Part shown: in pieces, positions 1 through 7,973 of the stretch
Numbering within the stretch: position 1 is the first letter of the stretch
Layout: every line of letters starts with the position of its first letter
NCBI GenBank assembly: GCA_964429355.1
Contig: CAYSCH010000106.1
Span: 1 to 24,356, forward strand
Direction of reading: 5' to 3'
Source: JAAYAY01 sp964429355
Lineage (GTDB): Bacteria > Planctomycetota > Planctomycetia > Pirellulales > Thermoguttaceae
DNA: 24,356 nt
The notes under the pieces: model-generated
The model's input: the letters and a program-made list of their open reading frames with translations, nothing else
The model's database searches: none
What the model was told of the DNA's origin: nothing
Program-made: the position numbers and the translations under genes

Positions 1-38
1 TAACCATTTTTGGCAATTTGAAGCAGGTGTCGTTTTTC

Positions 39-68
39 TTGACCGATCTTGCGAAAATTGGCTATACC
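39..68 (+). promoter_or_regulatory. Candidate sigma-70 promoter for the first gene
   Basis: TTGACC (39-44, 5 of 6 to the -35 consensus) is followed after 18 bases by TATACC (63-68, 4 of 6 to the -10 consensus). Transcription would start near 75, leaving a leader of roughly 150 bases that contains the nested stems at 109-169. This is pattern matching only, and planctomycete promoters are often far from consensus. Confidence 0.35.
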
Positions 69-108
69 GACTAACCTCACACGTGACTATCACTCAAAAT
101 CGGACCAC

Positions 109-169
109 ACCATTGGGCTAAATTGACGGCGTCTCAGTCCCCACCATCGTGGGGATCGATCCCAATGGT
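109..169 (+). promoter_or_regulatory. Structured leader: nested stems upstream of the first gene
   Basis: The outer stem is a perfect 9-bp inverted repeat, ACCATTGGG (109-117) with CCCAATGGT (161-169). Inside it is a second hairpin, TCCCCAC (138-144) with GTGGGGA (149-155) around the four-base loop CATC, extendable by one G-T pair. The two stems are nested, so a single folded RNA element is possible. There is no run of T after either stem, so a simple terminator is unlikely. It lies about 50 bases before the preferred start codon at 223. I do not recognise it as a known riboswitch class. Confidence 0.45.
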
Positions 170-222
170 TCGGTCTGCGTTCTGGTATGAAGCCTGATTA
201 CCCGGCGATTAGGAGGCTTGTT

Positions 223-2142
223 GTGCCCCATTCACGTCTGTGCACGTTGGCGAAAATTCTACTATTTGTGGCAACCCTTCCCGCGCCGCTTGCCGCGGTC
301 GAGCCGAGCGAGAAGTTGCTGCCCGACACGACCAAAGGATTCTTGTCCGTCGCGAACGTCAAGGATCTCGTGGACCACTGGAACGCAACGAAGATCGGTC
401 AGCTCATGCAGGATCCGATCATGGAGCCGTTCCGCAAAGATGTCCAACGGCAATTCGAAGAGCAGTGGGTGGACGCGCGGGAGAAGCTGGGATTGACCAT
501 CGATGACCTGCGGGGCGTACCTGCCGGCGAGGTGGCGGTTGCCCTCCTGCAGCCAGGACCGGAACAGTCCGCGCTGATCCTGCTTGTCGACGTGACTGGA
601 AACCAGGAAAAGGCCAAGGAGCTGGTCAAGAAGGCTACCTTAAACCTGATCGAGGAAGGTTCGGTCAAGCGGACGGAGAAAATCGCGAATTTGGATGTCG
701 ACGTGTTTGACGTCCCCAAGCAGAATCCGGACGACGAACAGGAACGGCAGCGTCACGCAGCGTTGGTGCTTCACGGCGATTTGCTGATTGTTGCCGACAA
801 CACGGAAGCGATCCGCGCGGTGCTGCAGCGTCAGGCAGGGACCGGATTGAAGAGCCTCGCCGATGTGCCAGCCTTCCAGGCAGCGATGACCCGTTGTGCC
901 GCCGACGCCGGAAAAGACAACGTTCCCCAGATCCGCTGGTTCATGGAAATGTTCGGGTACGCCGAGGCCGTACGATCCGGCATTCCCGAGCGAGACCGCC
1001 GTGCCGGCAAGCCCCTCACCGAAACTTTGCGCAACGCAGGCTTCAGTGCCATTTCGGGTGTAGGGGGTCACGTAAGCTTCTCCACCGAGGGCTACGAGTT
1101 CATCCACCGTACCGTGATCAGCGCTCCGCGACCTTACGAGAAGTCGATGAAAATGCTGACTTTTCCCAACGAGGCGGGCTTTGTGCCCCAGGCGTGGGTC
1201 CCCCGCGACGTGGCCACCTACACGACCACCTTTGTCGACATTGCCAAAGCCTTCGACAACCTCGGGCCCCTCGCCGACGAATTCATCGGGGATCCTGGCG
1301 CATGGGTCGACGTTCTGAACGGCTTGCGGGAAGACCCGCACGGCCCCCGGGTGGATTTGAAGACGGCTTTGATCGATCAGCTTGGCACACAGGTGACGAT
1401 CATCACCGATTTTGCAGTGCCGATTTCGACGACCAGCGAGCGAATCCTGATAGCGGTCGAAGTCAAGGACGAGGCCGCCGTGGCGAAGGCTCTCGAAAAG
1501 CTCCTCAAGGCCGATGAAGCGGTGGTTTTGCGGGGTGATCTGCCAGGACTCGAGAAGCTCATGATCTGGGAGACCGTCCCGCCCGAGGAGAAGTCGGTCG
1601 TTCCCCAGATCTCGCTCGGCGCCCCGATTTTCCCCGGGGACGATCCCTTGGGACAAGAGGCGGTTGAAGAAGAGGAGTTCGAGGGTCCCGGGCTGTTTCC
1701 CAATCGGGCCATCACCGTCACCAACGGACAGTTGTTCATTTCCTCGCACCTCGATTTTCTGGTCAAGATTCTCCAGCAAAGGGAAGAGCGAGAAACATTG
1801 GCCTCGGCCGTTGATTTCCAGGTCATCGGCAAGAAGGTCGAGGAACTCGCCAAGGAGCGCTGCGCGTGGGTCTTCTCGCGGACCGACAAAGAGTATCGCG
1901 CCACCTACGAATTGATCCGCCAGGGAAAGATGCCTGAGAGTGAAACCATGCTCGGCCGCATGCTCAACACCGTTTTCGGCGCTGCCAAGAAGGGCGTCCT
2001 CCGTCAACAGGAACTCGACGGTAGCAAGCTGCCCGACTTCGATGTGGTCCGTCGTCACCTCGGTACGGCGGGAGGGTTCGGCGTCAGCGAGGAGAACGGC
2101 TGGTTTCTGAAAGGCTTCATGCTGAGCAAGGATGCCGAGTAG
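223..2142 (+). CDS. Secreted protein of unknown function
   Basis: The protein has 639 residues if it starts at GTG 223. I prefer this start because a perfect AGGAGG (211-216) lies six bases upstream; the ATG at 187 would add 12 residues and place that AGGAGG inside the gene. From GTG 223 the N-terminus is a textbook signal peptide: a short basic stretch, a hydrophobic core (LAKILLFVATLPAPL) and a probable cleavage after LAA near residue 25. The rest is soluble, rich in charged residues, with no membrane segment and no catalytic motif I recognise. Such long secreted proteins of unknown role are common in planctomycetes. The stop codon is six bases before the next start, so it is probably co-transcribed with the short-chain dehydrogenase. 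That pairing does not reveal a function. The coding call is firm; the role is unknown. Confidence 0.85.
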   Translation: MPHSRLCTLAKILLFVATLPAPLAAVEPSEKLLPDTTKGFLSVANVKDLVDHWNATKIGQLMQDPIMEPFRKDVQRQFEEQWVDAREKLGLTIDDLRGVPAGEVAVALLQPGPEQSALILLVDVTGNQEKAKELVKKATLNLIEEGSVKRTEKIANLDVDVFDVPKQNPDDEQERQRHAALVLHGDLLIVADNTEAIRAVLQRQAGTGLKSLADVPAFQAAMTRCAADAGKDNVPQIRWFMEMFGYAEAVRSGIPERDRRAGKPLTETLRNAGFSAISGVGGHVSFSTEGYEFIHRTVISAPRPYEKSMKMLTFPNEAGFVPQAWVPRDVATYTTTFVDIAKAFDNLGPLADEFIGDPGAWVDVLNGLREDPHGPRVDLKTALIDQLGTQVTIITDFAVPISTTSERILIAVEVKDEAAVAKALEKLLKADEAVVLRGDLPGLEKLMIWETVPPEEKSVVPQISLGAPIFPGDDPLGQEAVEEEEFEGPGLFPNRAITVTNGQLFISSHLDFLVKILQQREERETLASAVDFQVIGKKVEELAKERCAWVFSRTDKEYRATYELIRQGKMPESETMLGRMLNTVFGAAKKGVLRQQELDGSKLPDFDVVRRHLGTAGGFGVSEENGWFLKGFMLSKDAE

Positions 2143-2148
2143 GCCGTC

Positions 2149-2952
2149 ATGGGTTACTTTCAGGACAAAGTCGTCCTGGTCACCGGCAGTTCCAGCGGCT
2201 TGGGGCGAGCGATCGCCCAGGGCTTTGCGGACGCAGGTGCCAAGGTCGTGATCGTTGGGCTCGAATCGGCAGACGTGGACCGTGTTGCCGGCCAGATGGG
2301 GTCCGCGGGCCACGACGTTCTCGGCTTGACCGCGAATGTGACCCATCAGGCTGATGTGGACTCGCTTTTCGCCAGGACCGTTGCGCACTACGGTCGTCTC
2401 GATGCCCTGGTCAATAACGCCGGCCGCTCGATGCGTGGCAAGGTCCTCGACACCACACCAGAACAGTTTCGTGACCTCATCGAGCTCAACCTGATTGCGA
2501 CCGTGCGCTGTACTCGTGCAGCAGTGCCCCACCTGCTTCCCCGTCAGGGGCATGTCGTCAACATCGGCTCCCTGGCTGCGAAATCGGCCTCGCGTTGGGT
2601 CGGTGCCTATCCGGCCAGCAAGCATGCCGTCGCGGCCTACTCCCAACAGCTTCGGCTGGAACTCGGCCCCGAAGGTCTGCATGTGCTCCTGGTGTGCCCC
2701 GGACCGATCGTCAGGGACGACCCTCGACTGTATCCTCTGGAGGGCCTGGAAGGCGTGCCCGATCGGGCACGTGCGCCGGGGGCCGGTGTGAAAGTCGGCA
2801 GAATTCCGCCCGAGCGACTGACCCGTGCGATCCTCCGAGCGTGCGAAAAACGCAGACCTGAAATCGTCATGCCCGCCAGCGCCCGCATCCTCTTCGCCAT
2901 CGCCCAATTGTGCCCATCACTTGGCGACTGGATTGTCTTGCGAAAGACGTGA
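2149..2952 (+). CDS. Short-chain dehydrogenase/reductase (SDR), NAD(P)-dependent
   Basis: This 267-residue cytoplasmic oxidoreductase has the classical SDR signature set. The cofactor-binding glycine motif TGSSSGLG is at residues 12-19, NNAG at 89-92, catalytic Ser141 in the NIGS stretch, and Tyr154 and Lys158 in YPASK. The length is normal for a classical SDR. Family knowledge says it oxidises or reduces a hydroxyl or keto group using NAD(H) or NADP(H); the substrate cannot be read from the sequence. It starts six bases after the preceding gene, suggesting translational coupling. Its last 36 bases overlap the 3' end of the minus-strand gene at 2917-3264. There is no signal peptide. The subfamily is not assigned. 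Confidence 0.93.
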   Translation: MGYFQDKVVLVTGSSSGLGRAIAQGFADAGAKVVIVGLESADVDRVAGQMGSAGHDVLGLTANVTHQADVDSLFARTVAHYGRLDALVNNAGRSMRGKVLDTTPEQFRDLIELNLIATVRCTRAAVPHLLPRQGHVVNIGSLAAKSASRWVGAYPASKHAVAAYSQQLRLELGPEGLHVLLVCPGPIVRDDPRLYPLEGLEGVPDRARAPGAGVKVGRIPPERLTRAILRACEKRRPEIVMPASARILFAIAQLCPSLGDWIVLRKT

Positions 2953-3264
2953 ATCGATTTCCAGCCGGACGTCGAAGGGCGGCACTCCGCCTGTGCTCTG
3001 GCTTGCCTCTTGTCGCAACACGCTGAGTACAAGCAAGTTGCGCGGCTTCAGAAGGTGCGTGACATTGTAAACCGCCGGCGCTAATCCTAAGACTTGGCCA
3101 TTCAGCGTCGCTGCGGCTTGCGCCCTCTCCGAGTACAAGACGAGCCTGACGACCTCCTGCTGCGAGACGTTCGTGGGGCATCCGAAAGCCCTCTGCCACA
3201 CTTCAGCCTCCCCCTGCCTCTGGAGTCTCCAAGGAGCTCGCAGCCGAATCGTGTGCATCGCCAT
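2917..3264 (-). CDS. Small jelly-roll / sugar-binding-domain-like protein
   Basis: This 115-residue protein has no signal peptide or membrane segment. Its middle reads VRLVLYSERAQAAATLNGQ, then LGLAPAVYNVTHLLKPRN and LLVLSV. That pattern resembles the beta-sandwich sugar-binding domain of GH2-type glycosidases (a strand, then LNG, G, YDVT, LLKPG.N.L.V). It is therefore probably a stand-alone jelly-roll domain with no catalytic module. The start could be ATG 3264 or ATG 3258 (MHTIRL); neither has a strong Shine-Dalgarno. It lies downstream of the epimerase gene on the same strand, beyond two hairpins, and its last 36 bases run tail-to-tail into the SDR gene. A convergent overlap of two real genes is unusual but tolerable. 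Fold assignment is inference by pattern; a binding partner is not known. Confidence 0.68.
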   Translation of the reverse strand: MAMHTIRLRAPWRLQRQGEAEVWQRAFGCPTNVSQQEVVRLVLYSERAQAAATLNGQVLGLAPAVYNVTHLLKPRNLLVLSVLRQEASQSTGGVPPFDVRLEIDSRLSQDNPVAK

Positions 3265-3298
3265 CGCCCGCCTGTTTTATCGCACAATGAACTCCGCT

Positions 3299-3339
3299 GT
3301 TCGCTCGGCGAACAAACGCGTCTTCGCCAAACGCGAAGC
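3299..3339. repeat. Two tandem perfect hairpins between the epimerase and jelly-roll genes
   Basis: The first is TGTTCGC (3299-3305) with GCGAACA (3309-3315) around a three-base loop. The second is CTTCGC (3323-3328) with GCGAAG (3334-3339) around CAAAC. Both lie in the 107 bases between the two minus-strand genes. Neither is followed by a T run on the minus strand, so they could be a processing site, an attenuator or an operator rather than a standard intrinsic terminator. Confidence 0.5.
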
Positions 3340-3371
3340 GACTCCCCGCGACAAAACCCTCCTCTCCGATT

Positions 3372-4361
3372 TCACCGACTGGGGGCCTGACGCTTCGATG
3401 CAATTACCTCTTGGATCACTTCATCGAGCGTGTACCTCGGCTCGAAACCGATCGCAGCACGAATTTTGTCCAGACACGGGATGCGACTGCGACAATCCTC
3501 AAAATTCGCCGAATAGGCCTCCTCGTAGCTCTGAAACCGCACGCTCAGGGACGGATCAACTGCCGCAATCACCTTGCGAGCGAGATCCAGGATGGAAATT
3601 GGCGAGTCGCTGCCGATGTTGAATACGTTGCCCACAGCCGCCGGTGTGCCCATGAGCGTGGTCGCTGCATGGATCACGTCGCTCACGTGGGCAAAGCATC
3701 GCACCTGCCCGCCGTCGTCGTGAACCGTCAGTGCCTTGCCGGCCAAAGCCGCTTCAACAAACCGGGGGAGCACCATGCCATAGGCCCCCGATTGACGGGG
3801 CCCCACCACGTTGAAGAAACGTCCCACCACCACGGGAAGGCCCCGCTCGCTCCAATAGGCCAGAGCAAGAAACTCGTCGATCGCCTTGGAAACACCGTAC
3901 GACCACCGCGGTCGAGTGGTTGGTCCGAAAACCAGATCGTCTCCTTCGGCGTAGTAGTCCTTCGGATTCTTGCCGTATACCTCGCTCGTGCTGGCCAGGA
4001 ACAATTTCACGTTGTGGCCGTCCTCGTGCATGTGCCCCAATTCGTCCAGCACGATCTCTGTCGGATAGACGTTGGCTTCGATCGTGTGGATTGGCGATTT
4101 GGCAATGAGTTGGACGCCGACCGCGGCCGCCAGATGATACACCTCATCCGCGTCGAGCAACCTCCGGCGTACCAATTCTCGATCCGCCGCGGTACCCTTC
4201 GTATACTTCAAATGAGGATGTTTGATTACAGCGGAAAGGTTGGCGACCGTACCGGTCGACTCATCGTCGATCACTGAGACCCGATTTCCTTGGCCAAGCA
4301 GGTATTCGACCAGGTGGCTGCCTATGAAACCGGCGCCGCCAGTGACAACACAGTGTTTCAC
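3372..4361 (-). CDS. NAD-dependent sugar-nucleotide epimerase/dehydratase (extended SDR)
   Basis: The protein has 329 residues from GTG 4361, preferred because GGAG (4369-4372) lies seven bases upstream; a longer form would start at ATG 4385. The N-terminal Rossmann motif TGGAGFIGS (residues 7-15) binds NAD. The catalytic site is visible as S-T-S in ASTSEVYG (about 124-126) and Tyr155/Lys159 in YGVSK. RFFNVVGPRQ follows, as in UDP-glucose 4-epimerases, UDP-glucuronate decarboxylases and dTDP-glucose 4,6-dehydratases. Those enzymes rework nucleotide-activated sugars for cell-surface polysaccharides. Which reaction this one performs cannot be decided here. It is cytoplasmic, and no glycosyltransferase lies nearby. 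The family call is very secure. Confidence 0.95.
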   Translation of the reverse strand: MKHCVVTGGAGFIGSHLVEYLLGQGNRVSVIDDESTGTVANLSAVIKHPHLKYTKGTAADRELVRRRLLDADEVYHLAAAVGVQLIAKSPIHTIEANVYPTEIVLDELGHMHEDGHNVKLFLASTSEVYGKNPKDYYAEGDDLVFGPTTRPRWSYGVSKAIDEFLALAYWSERGLPVVVGRFFNVVGPRQSGAYGMVLPRFVEAALAGKALTVHDDGGQVRCFAHVSDVIHAATTLMGTPAAVGNVFNIGSDSPISILDLARKVIAAVDPSLSVRFQSYEEAYSANFEDCRSRIPCLDKIRAAIGFEPRYTLDEVIQEVIASKRQAPSR

Positions 4362-4421
4362 GGGGGAACTCCATACTGAGGACACGGCAGATTCCCTCGA
4401 CAGAGGGCGAAGTCGAGCTCC

Positions 4422-4450
4422 ATTATTACCCCCCTCGGACGAATTTCCAA
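4422..4450 (-). promoter_or_regulatory. Weak candidate promoter for the epimerase gene
   Basis: On the minus strand TTGGAA (4450-4445) is followed after 17 bases by AATAAT (4427-4422). Each box matches four or five of six consensus positions. A small perfect hairpin, CCCTC (4394-4398) with GAGGG (4403-4407), would lie in the leader. The rest of the gap up to the next gene (4451-4676) holds a run of seven C (4492-4498) and a tRNA-like but incomplete stretch, with no gene I can support. Confidence 0.25.
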
Positions 4451-4676
4451 TGCCACTGCGACTCGATTCCCGTCAGAGTTGACCAATCGCTCCCCCCCGC
4501 CTAATGATTTCGCTATTATGGAGGGACGGTGGCGAATCACTTCCAGAGCGTCGCGCATATTTTGCCCGTGGCCCCCATGAACAGGGCAGCGCGAGACTTC
4601 CTGATCTGGTAGGGGTTGGGGAAAGCTCAGACTGAGAGAACGCCCGGTTCAAATCCTACGCCAAGGAGTCGGCCTC

Positions 4677-7600
4677 ATGGTTTTTGGAGGGATGCACCCG
4701 AAGAGGTCTCGCATGGGTCGATCGTTTTGCTCTTGCGGTCATTGGCTTTTCCCAAACCTGATTGTGGTCGCCGTTCTGGGCGGATCCTCTTACAGCCAGG
4801 AGTCAGACCAAGCGGCAATCCGCCAATATGCCGCGGCCGTTGGACTCCAAAGGATCGAGTCTTATGAGGAGGCCGCCGATGCCTGGACAGCCTTTCTTCG
4901 CGATTTCCCGCAGGACGCACGGGCAACGCACGCCCAGTATTATCTTGGCGTTTGCCAGTACCAGCGGGGCAAGCTGGCCGAGGCTGCCGATGTCCTGGCA
5001 AGACTGATTTCCGCCCCCGGCGCCCAGGATTTTGAATTGCTCGACTCGGCATACCTCTTTCTTGGAGTGACCCAGTTTGCCACGGCGGCGCCCGACAAAC
5101 CCGACGCATATCGCCAAGCGGAAACAACTTTCAAAGCCCTCGCCGAGAAGTTTCCACAGGGAAAACATCACCCCGACGCATTGTATTACCAGGCCGAATG
5201 CGCCTATATGCTCGGGGAGAAGGAACGAGCCGAACAGCTCTACCAGATGTCGGCCCAGAGCTATCCCGATCACAAACTTGCACCGGACGTGGTCTACGCC
5301 CTGGGTGTGACTCAGGAAGAGCTGGGCAAGCAGGCTGAGGCGGGCAAGACCTACGATCAATTTCTGGCGAAGTACCGCAAACATGCGCTGGCTGGGGAGG
5401 TCTTTGTGCGGCGCGGCGGGACTCTGGTCGCCCTCGACCAGGCGAAGGATGCGATCGGCTTTTTCGCGGAGGCGGCGGCAATCGAAGGATTTGCCATGGC
5501 CGACTTGGCAACGTTCCGTCAGGCGGAAGCCTTTGCCAAGACCCGGCAGTATATTCGTGCAGCCGATCTCTATGCCACCGTTCGCAGCCGGTTTCCAAAA
5601 TCCGAGCACGCGACCAGTGCCACTCTGGCCGCGGGCAAGTGCTACTATCTGGCCGACCGTTTCGATCAGGCCCTGGTCGTTCTTGCTGACCTGCTCGGCG
5701 ACGGGAGCGAGGTGGCGGCTGAGGCTGCCCATTGGACCAGCAGAAGCCTTCTTCGCCTGGGCCGGCCTGCCGAGGCGCTGCAGATGGCCGAAGGGGGCGC
5801 CAAGGTATCGCAAGGCTCGTCCTTTTCTCCAGCGCTGCTCATGGATCAGGCCGACGCTCTCTACGAGATCCCCGATCGCAAACCGGAATCGGTCGCACGC
5901 TATGCGTCCCTGGCCGAGACCTATCCCAAGGACGAGTCGGTTCCCCAGGCCCTCTACATGGCGGCCTTCACGGCTCTCGAATTGGGACGAAACGACGATG
6001 CCTGGAATTACGCCTCAGCATTTCTTACGGCACATGCGAAGCACGAGCGGACGCCCGACGTCCTTCAGGTGGCTGCGGAAGCCCAATTGCAGCGCAAGGA
6101 CCCGGGTGAAGCGGAGAAACTCTATCGCCGCCTCCTCGCCGAGTATCCGAATCACCCCGATTCGCAGCTCTGGAATGTGCGCTGCGCCGTGAGCCTGCAG
6201 TTGCAGAAGAAATACGCCGAGGCTATCGCCCTGGTGACCCCGGCCTTGGCTGCGATCCAAGATCCGCAGGTGCTGGCCGAGGCCAATCATGTAGTCGGCC
6301 GCAGTCTTCTCGAATCCGGGCAGCCAGACAAGGCAACTCCTTATCTGGAGACCGCCGTGGCAGGCACGGCGCCGTGGCGACGGGCGGATGAATCCTGGCT
6401 TGCCTTGGCAGAGAGTTATCGCGCCGGAAAACAGCTCGACAAGGCTGTTGAGGCCGTCACGCGTCTCATTCGGGATTTCCCCCAGAGCCCGCTTCTCGAC
6501 AAGGCCCATTACAGTCTTGGCCAGTATCAGTCGGCCCGCAACGATTTTCCAGCCGCCGAGAAGGCCTTTTCGGACTTGGTGCAGAGCTGGCCAACCAGCC
6601 CCCTGGCCCCGCACGCGCTCCACGAACTCGGCTGCGCCCAACTGGCCCGCAAGGAACCCACGGCTGCCGAAACGACTCTGACGGCATTCCTCGACAAATA
6701 CCCGCAACACGAAGTGGCGACCCGTGCCAGGTACGTGCGTGGTCTGGCTCGGCAGCAGTTGAAGAAATACGTCCCGGCCGTCGAGGACCTCCAGGCAGTG
6801 CTCGCCACCAAGCCACCGGCCGATCTCCAGGCCGACGCCACCTACGTGCTCGGCCTCTGCCAGCTCGGCCTGGAGCAGAATGCCGCGGCCGCCGAAACCC
6901 TTTCCGCGTTGTTGGCGGCCACCCCCGGCTACGCAGGGGCAGAAAACGCCCGCTATCAACTTGCCTGGGCCCTGTTGCTCGATAACCGGCGCGAGCAAGC
7001 GGCGGCGGAGTTCGCCCGGCTGGCCAAGGATTCGCCCAAGAGCCCGCTGGCTGCCGAAGCGCAACACCACATCGGTGAGTTCTACTACGACCAGCACGAT
7101 TACGACAAGGCGGCGGTCGCCTATTACAGTGCGATGGAAGTGGCGGGCAAGACCCCGCTCGGAGAGAAAGCCGCCCACAAGCTGGCATGGTCCTATTACC
7201 ACAAGAAAGACTACCCGGGAGCAATCCAGACTTTCGACTATCAAATCAAAACGTTCCCCCAGGGCCCGCTCAAGGCCGACGGCCAGTTCATGATCGCCGA
7301 GTCCCTGTTCGAACAGGAGAAGTACGCCGAAGCTCTCAAGGCCTACGGCGATGTGCTCGACCTGACCAACAAGGACTTCCAGGCCCTCGTGCTCTTGCAC
7401 GCCGGAGAGGCCGCCGCGCAGCTCAAGCTATGGGACGACAGCTTGAAATGGCTGGCCAAAGGTCCCGAACAACTCCCCGACTCGAAATATCTGCCCCAGA
7501 TCCTGTGTGAACAAGGTTGGGCCCAGCAGAACCTGGGCCGTTCCGACGAGGCGCTGAAGCTCTATGAGCAGGTCATCGCCAGAACAGGCACGGAAACCGC

Positions 7601-7862
7601 CGCCAAGGCCCAGTTCATGATCGGCGAGATCCAGTTTGCCGCCAAGCAACACGCGGAGGCGGTCAAAAGCTATTTCAAGGTCATTTATGGCTACAGCGTG
7701 CCTCGATGGCAGTCGGAGGCCAGCTACGAAGCCGCCCGTTGTTTTGAGGTACTGGGCAAAGTCACTCAGGCGGTGAAAATGTACGAAGAACTCATCGCAA
7801 AGTTCCCCGACGCCGAAACCACTCCCGCTGCTAAACAACGACTTGCCGAGCTGAAGAAATAA
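4677..7862 (+). CDS. Large tetratricopeptide-repeat protein, probably periplasmic
   Basis: The protein has 1061 residues. ATG 4677 is preceded by AGGAG (4664-4668) at eight bases; an inner ATG at 4713 would give a more compact signal peptide (MGRSFCSC, then a hydrophobic stretch with LIVVAVLGG and SSYSQ). From about residue 45 to the end it is a near-continuous array of 34-residue TPR units, with recurring phrases such as AxxxYxxxLAEYPN and ALYxLGxxxxxLGK. These resemble BamD/YbgF-type TPRs. TPR solenoids are protein-protein scaffolds; no enzymatic motif is present. It is the first gene of a cluster with ExbB-like, ExbD-like and toroid proteins on the same strand. Export is inferred from the N-terminus, and a scaffold role in that complex is inferred from context. 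Confidence 0.95.
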   Translation: MVFGGMHPKRSRMGRSFCSCGHWLFPNLIVVAVLGGSSYSQESDQAAIRQYAAAVGLQRIESYEEAADAWTAFLRDFPQDARATHAQYYLGVCQYQRGKLAEAADVLARLISAPGAQDFELLDSAYLFLGVTQFATAAPDKPDAYRQAETTFKALAEKFPQGKHHPDALYYQAECAYMLGEKERAEQLYQMSAQSYPDHKLAPDVVYALGVTQEELGKQAEAGKTYDQFLAKYRKHALAGEVFVRRGGTLVALDQAKDAIGFFAEAAAIEGFAMADLATFRQAEAFAKTRQYIRAADLYATVRSRFPKSEHATSATLAAGKCYYLADRFDQALVVLADLLGDGSEVAAEAAHWTSRSLLRLGRPAEALQMAEGGAKVSQGSSFSPALLMDQADALYEIPDRKPESVARYASLAETYPKDESVPQALYMAAFTALELGRNDDAWNYASAFLTAHAKHERTPDVLQVAAEAQLQRKDPGEAEKLYRRLLAEYPNHPDSQLWNVRCAVSLQLQKKYAEAIALVTPALAAIQDPQVLAEANHVVGRSLLESGQPDKATPYLETAVAGTAPWRRADESWLALAESYRAGKQLDKAVEAVTRLIRDFPQSPLLDKAHYSLGQYQSARNDFPAAEKAFSDLVQSWPTSPLAPHALHELGCAQLARKEPTAAETTLTAFLDKYPQHEVATRARYVRGLARQQLKKYVPAVEDLQAVLATKPPADLQADATYVLGLCQLGLEQNAAAAETLSALLAATPGYAGAENARYQLAWALLLDNRREQAAAEFARLAKDSPKSPLAAEAQHHIGEFYYDQHDYDKAAVAYYSAMEVAGKTPLGEKAAHKLAWSYYHKKDYPGAIQTFDYQIKTFPQGPLKADGQFMIAESLFEQEKYAEALKAYGDVLDLTNKDFQALVLLHAGEAAAQLKLWDDSLKWLAKGPEQLPDSKYLPQILCEQGWAQQNLGRSDEALKLYEQVIARTGTETAAKAQFMIGEIQFAAKQHAEAVKSYFKVIYGYSVPRWQSEASYEAARCFEVLGKVTQAVKMYEELIAKFPDAETTPAAKQRLAELKK

Positions 7863-7881
7863 CAGAACGCCAATCCGATGC

Positions 7882-7899
7882 GCCACCGAGAACGGTGGT
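7882..7899 (+). repeat. Hairpin between the TPR and ExbB-like genes
   Basis: CCACCG (7883-7888) pairs perfectly with CGGTGG (7893-7898) around AGAA, with an extra G-T pair outside. It begins about 20 bases after the TPR stop. No T run follows, so it may moderate read-through or stabilise an mRNA end rather than fully stop transcription. The rest of the 111-base gap shows no clear promoter. Confidence 0.4.
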
Positions 7900-7973
7900 C
7901 GTCCCATCTCGATCGACGGACCGAGACCTCGATCACTCACTCGTGACGTTCCCCACCTGTTGCGGCCAGAACG

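Noticed and set aside
640..2907. Long minus-strand open frame (755 codons) antisense to the first two genes
   Set aside because: It is a shadow of high-GC coding sequence. The plus-strand frames have a signal peptide, ribosome-binding sites and SDR motifs, and the minus frame has none.
4491..4498. Runs of seven C here, near 21323 and near 21449, as possible phase-variation tracts
   Set aside because: The tracts are short and lie outside coding frames, so slippage would not change a reading frame.
4598..4642. CTGATCTGG and CTGAGAGA resemble parts of a TPP riboswitch
   Set aside because: The two motifs are in the reverse order of a real TPP element, the connecting stems are absent, and the downstream gene is not thiamin-related.
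4609..4663. tRNA-like stretch: AGCTCAG...GAGAG like a D-arm, GGTTCAAATCC like a T-loop, then CCA
   Set aside because: Only about six bases separate the T-loop from CCA, where a tRNA needs about 12, the T-stem does not pair, and there is no room for an anticodon arm. At most it is a degraded tRNA fragment.
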